Positions 31,504-39,929 are shown, counted from the first letter of the stretch. The stretch: 64,000 nt of DNA from an uncultured Clostridia bacterium (GCA_934281605.1 CAKQXD010000001.1:62001-126000), one strand, 5' to 3'. Notes: generated by a model from the letters alone, not told the origin. Numbers and translations are program-made.

Positions 31504-32769
31504 ATGTCACACGCAACTTTATCCGTGGTCGTATTCATTCTGGTAATGATCGTAATCATTTCAGAGAAGGTCCACAGAGCAGTCGTAGCCGTGGGAGGTG
31601 CGGTACTGCTTATCATTTTAGGGGTGCTTGATATCGAGTCGGGTGTATCCTACATCGATTACAACACCATCGGACTGCTGATCGGTATGATGATGTTCGT
31701 AGCAGTCGTAAAACATTCGGGAATTTTTGAGTATCTGGCTGTTAAGTCAGCAAAGATCACCAAGGGTGATCCGTGGAAGATGATGATCGTATTCATCATT
31801 ATCACTGCGGTGCTGTCGGCTCTGCTGGATAACGTTACAACGGTACTTCTCGTTGGCCCGATGACATTTGCTATTACCAAGGCGATGGATCTCAATCCGG
31901 TGCCGTATATCATGACCCAGATCCTGGCGTCCAACATCGGTGGTACAGCTACCCTGATCGGTGACCCGCCAAACATCATGATCGGAAGTGCAACAGGTCT
32001 GTCCTTCGTAGACTTCCTGGCAAACGACGGTCTGATCATCATCGTGGTTATGATCGCAACGATCTTCGCATTCAAGCTGATTTACAAGAAGCAGCTGATC
32101 GCGACACCGGAAGCCATGAAAGCCGTTATGGATATGGATGAAAAGGCTCTGATCAAGGACAAGTCTCTGCTGATCAAGAGCATCGTTATGATCGTACTGA
32201 TCGTGGCTGGATTCTCCCTCCACGGTGTACTCCACATGGAATCTTCCATTATCGCTCTGTCTGGTGCTGTTATCATGATGATCATCGGAAAGCAGAACGT
32301 GGAATCCATCGTGGAAGACGTAGAATGGCCGACCATCATCTTCTTTACTGCACTGTTCATCGTAGTAGGCGGTATGGTAGAAACAGGCGTAATCGACAAG
32401 CTGGCTGACATCATCATGAACGCAACTGGCGGCAAGGCAGTTATGACGATGATGATCATCCTGTGGGTATCCGCACTGCTCTCCGCAACTCTGGACAACA
32501 TCCCGTTCGTAGCGACTATGATCCCGCTGATCCACTCCATGGGAGAAAGCGGCATGGATGTTATGCCACTCTGGTGGGCTCTGTCCCTCGGCGCATGTCT
32601 GGGCGGAAACGGAACTCTGATCGGTGCATCTGCGAATGTAGTACTGTCCGGTATCAGTGGAAGAAACGGACACCCGATCACGTACATGCAGTTCCTGAAG
32701 ATCGGATTCCCGATGATGGTACTGTCCGTAGCGATCTGCTCCGTATACATGCTCATCCGCTACGCATAG
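31504..32769 (+). CDS. ArsB/NhaD-superfamily ion transporter (copy 2)
   Basis: 421 residues, a tandem paralog of the gene at 30031. It has the same signatures (LLDNVTTVLLVGP, SNIGGTATLIGDPPN, ATLDNIPFVATMIPLI, GACLGGNGTLIGASAN). Differences cluster in loops, for example around residues 186-215 and the 288-300 region. The ATG at 31504 follows AAAGGAAAG and gives the same N terminus as copy 1 (MSxATLSV), so an upstream TTG start is rejected. Codon use is more strongly biased than in copy 1, which suggests higher expression. The small DUF3311-like gene is not repeated before this copy. Confidence 0.9.
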   Translation: MSHATLSVVVFILVMIVIISEKVHRAVVAVGGAVLLIILGVLDIESGVSYIDYNTIGLLIGMMMFVAVVKHSGIFEYLAVKSAKITKGDPWKMMIVFIIITAVLSALLDNVTTVLLVGPMTFAITKAMDLNPVPYIMTQILASNIGGTATLIGDPPNIMIGSATGLSFVDFLANDGLIIIVVMIATIFAFKLIYKKQLIATPEAMKAVMDMDEKALIKDKSLLIKSIVMIVLIVAGFSLHGVLHMESSIIALSGAVIMMIIGKQNVESIVEDVEWPTIIFFTALFIVVGGMVETGVIDKLADIIMNATGGKAVMTMMIILWVSALLSATLDNIPFVATMIPLIHSMGESGMDVMPLWWALSLGACLGGNGTLIGASANVVLSGISGRNGHPITYMQFLKIGFPMMVLSVAICSVYMLIRYA

Positions 32770-32789
32770 AAATTTGGAACGGAAATATC

Positions 32790-32820
32790 AAAGGATCCTG
32801 CAGATGCAGGATCCTTTTTT
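32790..32820 (+). terminator. Rho-independent terminator after transporter copy 2
   Basis: A 12-bp perfect stem (AAAGGATCCTGC 32790-32801 with GCAGGATCCTTT 32806-32817), loop AGAT, ending in six T. Confidence 0.9.
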
Positions 32821-32823
32821 GCG

Positions 32824-33015
32824 AAAAGAGTAGGCCATGAGAGCGCACCTTGATCGGAGCAGAGGCAGCTTACGGCGAAGTGAACAAAAGAATCAAAAAG
32901 GCATCCTATGCTGTTTGAGCACCGAAAGGTGCGAGTTCATAGGATGCCTTTGATTTTTGTGAATGAGCCGAATAAGCTGCCTGCGAGGATCACCAGTGCT
33001 TTCACATGGTCTACT
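32824..33015. repeat. Long imperfect inverted repeat between convergent genes
   Basis: The arms are about 85-90 bases. Matching blocks from outside in: GAGTAGGCCATG with CATGGTCTACTC, GGCAGCTTACGGC with GCCGAATAAGCTGCC, and a perfect 14-bp core stem AAAGGCATCCTATG (32897-32910) with CATAGGATGCCTTT (32938-32951). The centre holds a second hairpin, GCACC-GAAA-GGTGC (32919-32932). The right arm includes the stop codon of the response-regulator gene. The core with its T-rich flank probably terminates the two-component transcript on the minus strand. The outer arms go beyond what a terminator needs. Confidence 0.75.
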
Positions 33016-33730
33016 CGTCTTTTTTCGGCATTTGATTGAATTTATAGCCTACGCCGCGGACGCTGACGATATAGTTGGTATCGTGGTTCTTGCGCTCCAG
33101 TTTTTTGCGCAGGGTGCTGATGTAGACCATGACGGTCTTGGTATCGTTTTCCATGCAGTTTGTCTTCCAGACGGTCTCGAAGATCTGGGACGCAGGGAAG
33201 ACCTTGCGCGGATGCTGGATCAGCAGCTTGAGGATCTCGAACTCCTTGGAAGTCAGGCTGACCGGTTCGTCGTCCAGAAACAGGTCGTGGGTATCGAAGT
33301 CGATTTTCAGCCCCTCGTATTCATACAGGCTGGATTCTGCTTCGGCGGCTTTGCGGGCCAGGGAATTCTGGCGGCGCAGGTGAGCCTTGATCCGGGCGAT
33401 CAGCTCTCCCGGCATGAACGGTTTGGTCATGTAGTCGTCTCCGCCTGCAGACAGGGCGATGATCTTGTCGATCTCCTGGGTCTTGCAGCTGAGGAAGATG
33501 ATGGGCGCATTGGAATATTCCCGGATATCCAGGGAGAGCGCTGTTCCCTCCGTATCCGGAAGCATGATGTCCAGAATGATCAGATCCGGATTTTCTTTCT
33601 TCAGCAGGTCCAGTGCTTCTTCCCCGTTATAGGCGGGAAGCGGGCGGAACTGTTCCTTGGTCAGGTAGGAGCAGACGAGCTTATTGATCGCTTTTTCGTC
33701 ATCCACTACCAGAATTTTTTCTTTTGCCAT
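33011..33730 (-). CDS. OmpR-family response regulator
   Basis: 239 residues. Receiver domain (about 4-118) with acidic pair DDE, phospho-acceptor Asp in LIILDIMLPD, switch Ser in IIFLSCKTQ and Lys in DDYMTKPF. A winged-helix DNA-binding domain (about 138-235) holds VSLTSKEFEILKLLIQHP and VRGVGYKF. Its partner is the histidine kinase encoded just upstream with a 3-base gap. The nearest divergent gene, a sodium-solute symporter, is a likely target. The stop codon lies in the long inverted repeat. Confidence 0.94.
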   Translation of the reverse strand: MAKEKILVVDDEKAINKLVCSYLTKEQFRPLPAYNGEEALDLLKKENPDLIILDIMLPDTEGTALSLDIREYSNAPIIFLSCKTQEIDKIIALSAGGDDYMTKPFMPGELIARIKAHLRRQNSLARKAAEAESSLYEYEGLKIDFDTHDLFLDDEPVSLTSKEFEILKLLIQHPRKVFPASQIFETVWKTNCMENDTKTVMVYISTLRKKLERKNHDTNYIVSVRGVGYKFNQMPKKDE

Positions 33731-33733
33731 AAT

Positions 33734-35452
33734 TTAGACCTCCTTATAAAGCGGAATGATGAATGTAAAGGTACTTCCTTCTCCAAAAGTACTTTCCGCA
33801 TAAATATCGCCCTGATGGGCCAGCATGATTTCCTTGCAAAGAGTCAGACCGAGACCCCGTCCTTCGATGCGGGTCTGCCCGTCTTTCTGATTGTTTTCTG
33901 CCCGGTAGAACTGGTCGAATACGTGGGCCAGCTGAGATTCCCGGATTCCCATACCTTTGTCGGCTACCGATACGATGAAGTTTTCGGCGGCATCATCCAC
34001 CTTGAACGTGATGTGCATTTCCCTGCGCTTGTCCGAATACTTGATGGCGTTGGTGATCAGGTTGGAAAAAACCTGATTGATCCGGGCAAGATCCAGCACC
34101 AGCCAGTGGTGAGCAAGCAAGGCTTCGTCATAGTCTACGGTCACCTCAAATCCGGCAGATCTGGCGTCTCCCACGTTGCTGGTGATCAGAAGATCTGCAG
34201 CATCCGGGATCGTGCAAAGAGTAAAGTCAAAGGTGAACTGGTGAGTCTGCATTTTAGACAGCTGATCCAGGTCATCCACTAGTTTTTTTAAGATCAAAGT
34301 CTTGGAGGTGATGATCTCCATGGCTTCCTGTTTTTCTTCTTCTCCGTCTACCGTGCCGTCGCTGATGGCGGTCAGATAGCCTGCGATGGACGTGATGGGC
34401 GTCCGCAGCTCGTGTGAAATGTAAGAAAGAAGCATATTGCGGCTTTTCGTTGCCTGGATCTGATCCAGTTCCGCAGATTTGATAGTCGTAATGTCGCGGA
34501 AAGATCCTTCTATAGCGACAGGTTCTTTCGTCTCTTTGCTGCGGATGACGGTACAGGTGAACTCTCCCCAGAACGCATCGCCGTCTTTCTTGACCATCTC
34601 GATGACGATGCGATCCCTAGCCGGAAACTTTGCAGTAAAAAGATCGTGAAGCTCCTCGGCATGCACATCGTCTGCCAGCGTGTGAAACATATTGGGATCG
34701 TCATAAAACGCCGACTGAGGATACCCCGTGACTTCCCGGATGGAAGGCGAGATGTATTCAAATGCCTCGTAAGGTTTCAGTTTATAGTAAAAAATAACAT
34801 CCTTGGAATTGTCCACAACGGTTCGGTACAGATTGCTGGCAAGCCGGCTTTCCTGCTGAGTGTACACAACGTATATGACCAAGATGCAGAAGTTGACCAG
34901 GTTGGACATCAGGATCTCTGTCATGTAGTAGCCGGTTGTGATGGGCATCAGGGTCTCTGCAATGGAAACCACGGATTTGATTCCGCCCCACAGTAAAAAG
35001 ATCAGGGTCGCGATGATCCGCTCTCCGGCGATGATGTCCCACTTCTTCCATATATTATAACAGAGAAAACATGTGATGATAAGCTGATATATGGAAATCG
35101 GCAGATAAAAGGACAGCAGGTCGAAGCTGTAGATCATGCAGATGACCGCCAGAAGCAGCATATACAGGGAAAAACGATACCAGTAGGTCGGTACTTTGAT
35201 GTGGGTATAGGAATAAGATCCGAACAGGAGCAGCAGCAGGTTGAACATGTCGATGACCTTGCGAAGCTCCAGGAATATATCGTTTTGTGATGTGAAAAAA
35301 CAGAGCAGGCAGAGTAGACTCATGGAATAGGCGATCCAGGAAAATCCCCAGTACTGCATGAATTTCTCCTGCTTGCGGGAAAAGATATAAAAGTAAAGAG
35401 TCGAGGCTGCAAAGGTGAATAGTGCAATAAAAATGAGCCAGCTGAAATACAT
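33734..35452 (-). CDS. Membrane sensor histidine kinase with PAS domain
   Basis: 572 residues. About seven membrane segments fill the first 220 residues. A PAS domain follows (about 225-345; YISPSIREVTGYPQSAF and GSFRDITTIK), then HisKA with the phospho-acceptor in YISHELRTPITS, and HATPase_c with NLITNAIKYS, DKGMGIRE and GRGLGLTL. The N-terminal bundle probably senses a membrane or transported signal. The ATG at 35452 has GGGAGGA 8 bases upstream; a longer open frame before it lacks a ribosome site and covers the promoter. First gene of a two-gene operon with the regulator. Confidence 0.92.
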   Translation of the reverse strand: MYFSWLIFIALFTFAASTLYFYIFSRKQEKFMQYWGFSWIAYSMSLLCLLCFFTSQNDIFLELRKVIDMFNLLLLLFGSYSYTHIKVPTYWYRFSLYMLLLAVICMIYSFDLLSFYLPISIYQLIITCFLCYNIWKKWDIIAGERIIATLIFLLWGGIKSVVSIAETLMPITTGYYMTEILMSNLVNFCILVIYVVYTQQESRLASNLYRTVVDNSKDVIFYYKLKPYEAFEYISPSIREVTGYPQSAFYDDPNMFHTLADDVHAEELHDLFTAKFPARDRIVIEMVKKDGDAFWGEFTCTVIRSKETKEPVAIEGSFRDITTIKSAELDQIQATKSRNMLLSYISHELRTPITSIAGYLTAISDGTVDGEEEKQEAMEIITSKTLILKKLVDDLDQLSKMQTHQFTFDFTLCTIPDAADLLITSNVGDARSAGFEVTVDYDEALLAHHWLVLDLARINQVFSNLITNAIKYSDKRREMHITFKVDDAAENFIVSVADKGMGIRESQLAHVFDQFYRAENNQKDGQTRIEGRGLGLTLCKEIMLAHQGDIYAESTFGEGSTFTFIIPLYKEV

Positions 35453-35471
35453 AATAAAATCCTCCCTGCTG

Positions 35472-35503
35472 TTTATTATAACGTAATTGTATGATAGAAT
35501 AAA
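35472..35503. promoter_or_regulatory. Overlapping divergent promoters, kinase operon and symporter
   Basis: Minus strand: TTTATT (35503-35498), 17 bases, TATAAT (35480-35475). Plus strand: TTTATT (35472-35477), 17 bases, TAGAAT (35495-35500) with TGA before it. Each -35 overlaps the other's -10, so polymerase could occupy only one at a time. Confidence 0.5.
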
Positions 35504-35534
35504 GCAAAATCCACGGGGAAGGTATGAAAAAGAA

Positions 35535-37007
35535 ATGATTACGAATGCCATCAGGCTGCTGATTATCTGCGTGTTTGCGTTTGTCCCTCTGCTGCTGGGA
35601 GAATTCGCGCGCAATAAGGCGGTATACAATACGAGCGACTTTATTCTACAGGGGCGGAAGCTGAAGACCTTCCCGATGTACGCAACGGTTTTTGCTACCT
35701 GGATGAGTATTTTCGCATTTATTGGAGGAATCGCCTACTTTTATGAGCAGGGGCCGATCTACATGACGACAGTCGGATGGGATGCGCTCTTCGCAGTGCT
35801 GTTCATCGTTCTGGGACGGAGGATCTGGCACTATGGCAAGGTGCACAACTACATGACGCCGACGGATTTTTTTGCAGATATTTATGATTCAAAATCGCTG
35901 AATACGCTGGTTACCGTGGTGACGATCCTCAGTACCATGGTGTATCTGCAGGTGCAGATCGTAGGGGGACTTCTGGTTATGAACGTGGCGACCGGAGGGA
36001 TTATTTCATCCTATGTGGGCGGTATTATTTTCTTTTCGATCCTGGTGATTTACTTATGGGCAGGCGGACTTCGCGCCGTTGTGATGACCGATATTTTTTA
36101 TGGGATCCTGATCGTTTTGGCCATCGTATCGGCAGGAATGTACCTGATGCATGTGGCAGGAGGTACGGACTATGTATTCCCGACGCTTATCAGCCGGGAT
36201 CCTTCTTATGTATCCATGCCGGGAGTCGAGGGACGGCATCGCGTCATGCTGTGGATCTCCCTATTTTTCATCGTTCCCGTGGGGGCGTTTATGGGACCTC
36301 AGATCTGGATCCGAAACTACGCGGCGGAGTCGGAGCGGAATTTTAACATCATTCCGTGGCTGCTGTGTCTGTCTTCTATTATATGCGTCGGAACACTCTT
36401 TGCAGGAAGCTCGGCGCTGGTACTGACGGATCACGTGGAAAACCCGGACTCCATTCTGCTGACTCTGCTCCATCAGTACGCCAACCCGTTCTTCTATGCG
36501 TTCGTCATAGTCGGCATCTACGCTACCATATTTTCTACTGCAAATTCTCAGGTGCACGCGCTGGCGGCGGTTTATACCATCGACATCCATAAAAGATACG
36601 TCAATCGCAATGCGCCGGAGCGACGGCTCGTAGGGATCGCCAAGTGGACGGTACTGATCATCGCACTGGTGTCGTATCTGTTTATCGTTGTGGTGCCGCA
36701 GAGCATCTTCGATCTGGGAATCATCGCGCTGGGTGCACAGGCGCAGCTCATCGTTCCTGTGGCAGGGGCGTTCTTCTGGAAACGGTCCACGGCCAACGCC
36801 GCTTTTATGGGTGTGATTTCCGGAGAACTGACCTTCCTGGTGGGGCTGCTTCTCAGCGGGGGACAGGATTCCAGCATCTGCGCCATCGCTGGTCTGACAG
36901 CAAACTTGTTCTTCTTTATCGTGGTGGCTGTGACCGATAAACCGCGTATACGTGTATACAAAAAGATCGAGTCTTACCGCAGAGATTACAAGTTAAAGAA
37001 TTATTAA
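35535..37007 (+). CDS. Sodium:solute symporter family protein (1)
   Basis: 490 residues with about 13 membrane segments of the SSS/LeuT-like fold. A DFILQGRKL segment after the first helix, ATWMSIFAFIGGIAYFYEQGP and TIFSTANSQVHALAAVYTIDIHKR place it in the family. The substrate (monocarboxylate, amino acid or other) is not evident. The ATG at 35535 was chosen because upstream frame codons lie on the promoter. GGGGAAGG is 12 bases away, rather far. A four-codon frame (ATG at 35524) ends in the TGA that overlaps this start, so coupling is possible. Divergent from, and perhaps controlled by, the two-component system. Confidence 0.88.
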   Translation: MITNAIRLLIICVFAFVPLLLGEFARNKAVYNTSDFILQGRKLKTFPMYATVFATWMSIFAFIGGIAYFYEQGPIYMTTVGWDALFAVLFIVLGRRIWHYGKVHNYMTPTDFFADIYDSKSLNTLVTVVTILSTMVYLQVQIVGGLLVMNVATGGIISSYVGGIIFFSILVIYLWAGGLRAVVMTDIFYGILIVLAIVSAGMYLMHVAGGTDYVFPTLISRDPSYVSMPGVEGRHRVMLWISLFFIVPVGAFMGPQIWIRNYAAESERNFNIIPWLLCLSSIICVGTLFAGSSALVLTDHVENPDSILLTLLHQYANPFFYAFVIVGIYATIFSTANSQVHALAAVYTIDIHKRYVNRNAPERRLVGIAKWTVLIIALVSYLFIVVVPQSIFDLGIIALGAQAQLIVPVAGAFFWKRSTANAAFMGVISGELTFLVGLLLSGGQDSSICAIAGLTANLFFFIVVAVTDKPRIRVYKKIESYRRDYKLKNY

Positions 37008-37053
37008 AATGCTAAAACCGTTGCAATTACAAGGATTATAGCGTGTCAAGAGC

Positions 37054-37094
37054 AAAAGGGCGGAGGCTGCTTAAAACCAGCTTAAAGCCCTTTT
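37054..37094 (+). terminator. Terminator after symporter 1
   Basis: AAAAGGGC (37054-37061) pairs with GCCCTTTT (37087-37094), with an inner GCTG/CAGC helix. The T tract is short. Confidence 0.6.
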
Positions 37095-37122
37095 AAATTA
37101 AATTAAAAAAATTGTCGATTCC

Positions 37123-37151
37123 TTGCGAAAAGTCTGATAATTCGATACACT
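37123..37151 (+). promoter_or_regulatory. Promoter of the accessory protein-symporter 2 operon
   Basis: TTGCGA (37123-37128), 17-base spacer, TACACT (37146-37151), about 58 bases before the start codon. Confidence 0.6.
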
Positions 37152-37209
37152 AAGCGTGGAATTTATAACACATCATTTATTGATTCACATTTTGTAAGGA
37201 GGAAACGTT

Positions 37210-37386
37210 ATGATTATAGGAATGCCTATCTCAACATTCTTCGCAATCCTGATCTGGCCGTTCGTCTTCATTACGGCTGCTATCATCGATTACTGTATCA
37301 TGAAAAAGCAGGACGAACAGGTTGACGATTCGGAATTTGAAGATCACCTTGTTCCGAATGCTGGAAAGGAGGCGACTAAAGAATGA
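37210..37386 (+). CDS. Symporter small accessory protein (58 residues)
   Basis: A short gene with a perfect AAGGAGG 7 bases before its ATG. It encodes 58 residues: an N-terminal hydrophobic helix (about 3-27, rich in Ile and Phe), then IDYCIMKKQDEQ and an acidic tail ending KEATKE. Its TGA overlaps the ATG of the symporter gene (ATGA), so the two are made together. Size, topology and coupling match the small accessory proteins found beside sodium-solute symporters. A role in symporter assembly or stability is inferred. Confidence 0.8.
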   Translation: MIIGMPISTFFAILIWPFVFITAAIIDYCIMKKQDEQVDDSEFEDHLVPNAGKEATKE

Positions 37387-38966
37387 GAGTTGAAGTAATT
37401 GTACTTTGTTGCTACTTTATCGGTATGATCGCAATGGGGCTTTACTGGAACAAAAAAGCCAAGAGCTCTGAAGACTTCATGCTGGGCGGAAGATCCATGG
37501 GACCTCTCGTTACAGCCCTGACCCTGCAGACTACCGCAATGAGCGGATTCATGTTCATGGGTGGACCTTCCGAAGCATACGCACTCGGATATTTCGCAAT
37601 TTTCTACGCAGTAGGCGACGGCGCAGGCGGCATGATCAACCTGACAGTTCTGGGAAGAAGAATGAGAAGACTTTCCCAGCTGCTGGATGCCATCTCCCCG
37701 ATCGAGTACCTGGAAAAGAGATACGAATCCGTACCTGTAAAGGTTATCGCTTGTATCATCTCCGTATTCGGACTTTCCTGCTACGTTCTGGGACAGTTCA
37801 TGGCAACTGGTAAAACGCTGGTTACCCTGTTCGGATTCCCTCTCTCCGTTGGTCTGATCGTCGGCGTAGCAGTAATCCTGTTCTACACATTCGTTGGCGG
37901 ATACTTCGCAGTAGCATGGACTGACGTAATCCAGGGATTCATCATGATCGGTTCCCTGATCATCGTATTCGTAGCTACTATGATGAAGATGGGCTGGTTC
38001 ACCGGACTGAACGAAGCTCTGGCTGCTATCGACCCGACTCTGCTGAGCGTTTGGGGACGCGGCAACGTTTACGAAGGTGGTTACGGTGTAATCGCCGGTG
38101 CCGTAGGTATCTACCTCATCGGTTACATGGGTCTGCCGCACAGTGTTAACAAGCACATGGCAATGGGCAGCCCGCAGACAGCTAAGACTTCCGTAGTATA
38201 TGCTACAATCTGGACTCAGCTGTTCTGCTTCATCCCTTACTTCCTGGGACTGGCTGGACTGGTAATCTTCACAGCCAACCCTGCAGGCCTGATCGACAAT
38301 GACCCTGAACTGGTAATTCCGTCCCTGACGGCTCTGGAATTCCCTGGAGTATTCTCCGGCCTGATGCTGACAGCTATCATGTCCGCTATCATGAGTACAG
38401 TAGCTGCTCTGATGCTGCTGATCGCTACTATCGTATCCATCGACTTCTACAAGAGATGGCTCAGACCGAATGCAAGCGACAGAAGCGTCCTGATCGTATC
38501 CAAGGGATCCATCATCGTAGTTGGTATCGTTGGTGTTACCATCGCGATCATGAACCCGCCTGGAATCTTCAGTCTGATCGTAGACACATTCAGCTTCATG
38601 GGCTGCGCATTCCTGCCTAGCTATGTATGTGCTGTTTGGTGGAAGAAGGCAAACGCAACAGGTTCCGTAGCATCCATGATTGCCGGCGGCACAGTTGTTC
38701 AGATCTGGGCACAGGCTGATCTGGCAGCTTCCACAGGATGCCACCAGTTCTTCGTAGGTATCATCGCATCCGCTCTGGCTATGATCATCGGAAGCAACTT
38801 CGGTAAACCGACGAGCCCGGAAATGTGCGACCTGATGGAAAGAGCAAAGGGCAAGAAGATCGCTGTATCCAAGAAGGTACAGGTTGCTTCTTCCAAGCAC
38901 CTCTCCACAGAGAACAAGGCTATCACTCAGTTTGTATTCAGCAAGCAGGCTGCTCTGGCAAACTAG
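37383..38966 (+). CDS. Sodium:solute symporter family protein (2)
   Basis: 527 residues with about 13 membrane segments. Closest to the PutP/PanF branch by SSEDFMLGGRSMGPLVTALT, QTTAMSGFMFMGGPSEAY, YMGLPHSVNKHMAM and the sodium-site region LTAIMSAIMSTVAALMLLIA. The substrate may be proline, pantothenate or another small acid. It is translated from an ATGA overlap with the 58-residue accessory gene. Codon use is very biased (almost all CTG, ATC, GGA, GTA), as in gdhA and transporter copy 2, pointing to high expression. Confidence 0.93.
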   Translation: MRVEVIVLCCYFIGMIAMGLYWNKKAKSSEDFMLGGRSMGPLVTALTLQTTAMSGFMFMGGPSEAYALGYFAIFYAVGDGAGGMINLTVLGRRMRRLSQLLDAISPIEYLEKRYESVPVKVIACIISVFGLSCYVLGQFMATGKTLVTLFGFPLSVGLIVGVAVILFYTFVGGYFAVAWTDVIQGFIMIGSLIIVFVATMMKMGWFTGLNEALAAIDPTLLSVWGRGNVYEGGYGVIAGAVGIYLIGYMGLPHSVNKHMAMGSPQTAKTSVVYATIWTQLFCFIPYFLGLAGLVIFTANPAGLIDNDPELVIPSLTALEFPGVFSGLMLTAIMSAIMSTVAALMLLIATIVSIDFYKRWLRPNASDRSVLIVSKGSIIVVGIVGVTIAIMNPPGIFSLIVDTFSFMGCAFLPSYVCAVWWKKANATGSVASMIAGGTVVQIWAQADLAASTGCHQFFVGIIASALAMIIGSNFGKPTSPEMCDLMERAKGKKIAVSKKVQVASSKHLSTENKAITQFVFSKQAALAN

Positions 38967-39025
38967 AATTTGAAAAGAGTGCGGCATACATATAATGCCG
39001 ATGCAATAAAGTGATAAATCATACG

Positions 39026-39066
39026 ACAGACCTCCTGCAAGGCTATTGACAGGAGGTCTGTTCTCT
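39026..39066 (+). terminator. Terminator after symporter 2
   Basis: A 12-bp perfect stem ACAGACCTCCTG (39026-39037) with CAGGAGGTCTGT (39050-39061), then TCTCTTTAT. A smaller CGGCAT/ATGCCG hairpin lies at 38982-39000. Confidence 0.8.
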
Positions 39067-39075
39067 TTATACAAT
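39046..39075 (+). promoter_or_regulatory. Promoter embedded in the preceding terminator
   Basis: TTGACA (39046-39051) in the loop and right arm of the terminator stem, 18 bases, TACAAT (39070-39075). Alternatively TATACA with a 16-base spacer. About 100 bases before the unknown gene at 39178. Confidence 0.55.
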
Positions 39076-39177
39076 AAGAAGTAAGAAGAGAAGGACGGAA
39101 ATCAGAAACAGATAAAAGGCTGTAAAAAATCGACAGAACTGATGAAACTGACAACACTTTGGGAAAGGAATCGAAAC

Positions 39178-39816
39178 ATGATTGAAGCAAAAATTTTAAA
39201 ACCGGGATATACACAGAGAGAAGCGCTGGTGCTGCTCTTTAATACGGACTCCAAGCTGGACCTGCTGGATATCGATGAGGTCTACTACCCATATGTCCGG
39301 CTGCGGTATCTGATCACAGTGGGCAAGGGCCGCATCATGAAGAAGCTGAACAAGCTGTGCGACTGCATCATCGACCGTGTATCCGGCTCTGTATACGAGA
39401 CGGAAGGCGACCCGGAATTCGACTATGTGGAGATTCCGGAGGATGAAGCTCTGGAGATCCAGACGCCTCTCAACGAATGCTACGATACGGGCCATTCCTT
39501 CGCACTGAAACAGTACATCGGCAAGGCGAAGCTGATGGCCACGCCGGAAATGCAGATCATCGAGGAGGATATCTTCTACAAGAAATTCTACGTGGTAAAA
39601 GCGCGGGATCCGGAAGGCTACACCTACTTCATCCTGGTGGACGCCGTAGACGGCGGCATCTCCGTACTGGATCACGAAAAGCACATCGAAGAGCTGGCCA
39701 AGGAAGGACAGCTGGAAGAGGCGGAACGCGTCCTGGAATCCGTGGACGGCGATCACGAGCTGCTGGAAGAGATGATCGCGGAGATCGAGGAAGAGAAAAG
39801 GGAAGAGGAAGAATAA
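39178..39816 (+). CDS. Hypothetical cytoplasmic protein
   Basis: 212 residues, not recognized. The body (about 1-180) predicts as mixed beta/alpha with no membrane segment or signal. It begins MIEAKILKPGYTQREALVLL, has LLDIDEVYYPYVRLRYLI and later FYVVKARDPEGYTYFILVD. The tail from about 165 is acidic and helical, ending in a Glu/Lys/Arg stretch. The ATG at 39178 has GGAAAGGA 8 bases upstream; the earlier ATG at 39142 lacks one. Single gene between a promoter and a bidirectional terminator. Real by codon use and signals; function unknown. Confidence 0.75.
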   Translation: MIEAKILKPGYTQREALVLLFNTDSKLDLLDIDEVYYPYVRLRYLITVGKGRIMKKLNKLCDCIIDRVSGSVYETEGDPEFDYVEIPEDEALEIQTPLNECYDTGHSFALKQYIGKAKLMATPEMQIIEEDIFYKKFYVVKARDPEGYTYFILVDAVDGGISVLDHEKHIEELAKEGQLEEAERVLESVDGDHELLEEMIAEIEEEKREEEE

Positions 39817-39846
39817 GGATCACGTTTAAAAATACCAATGTACATA

Positions 39847-39888
39847 AAATATACGGGTAAGATATTGATACTATACCCGTATATTTTT
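39847..39888. terminator. Bidirectional terminator
   Basis: A 13-bp perfect stem AAATATACGGGTA (39847-39859) with TACCCGTATATTT (39874-39886), T-rich on both sides. It serves the plus-strand unknown gene and the minus-strand YeiH-type gene. Confidence 0.8.
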
Positions 39889-39929
39889 AGATTCATCAGA
39901 TGATATCATAAATGCGCGCAGTTTAGATA

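Noticed and set aside
31747..32673. Minus-strand frame (308 codons) opposite transporter copy 2
   Set aside because: His/Asp/Gln-rich low-complexity translation and no start signals; an antisense shadow.
35453..35629. N-terminal extension of the histidine kinase by 59 codons
   Set aside because: No ribosome site, covers the divergent promoter region and the start of the symporter gene. ATG 35452 has GGGAGGA at proper distance.
37344..39074. Minus-strand frame of 576 codons opposite symporter 2
   Set aside because: A consequence of the extreme codon bias of the symporter gene. The translation is Ser/Asp/Tyr/Cys-rich with no membrane or domain logic.
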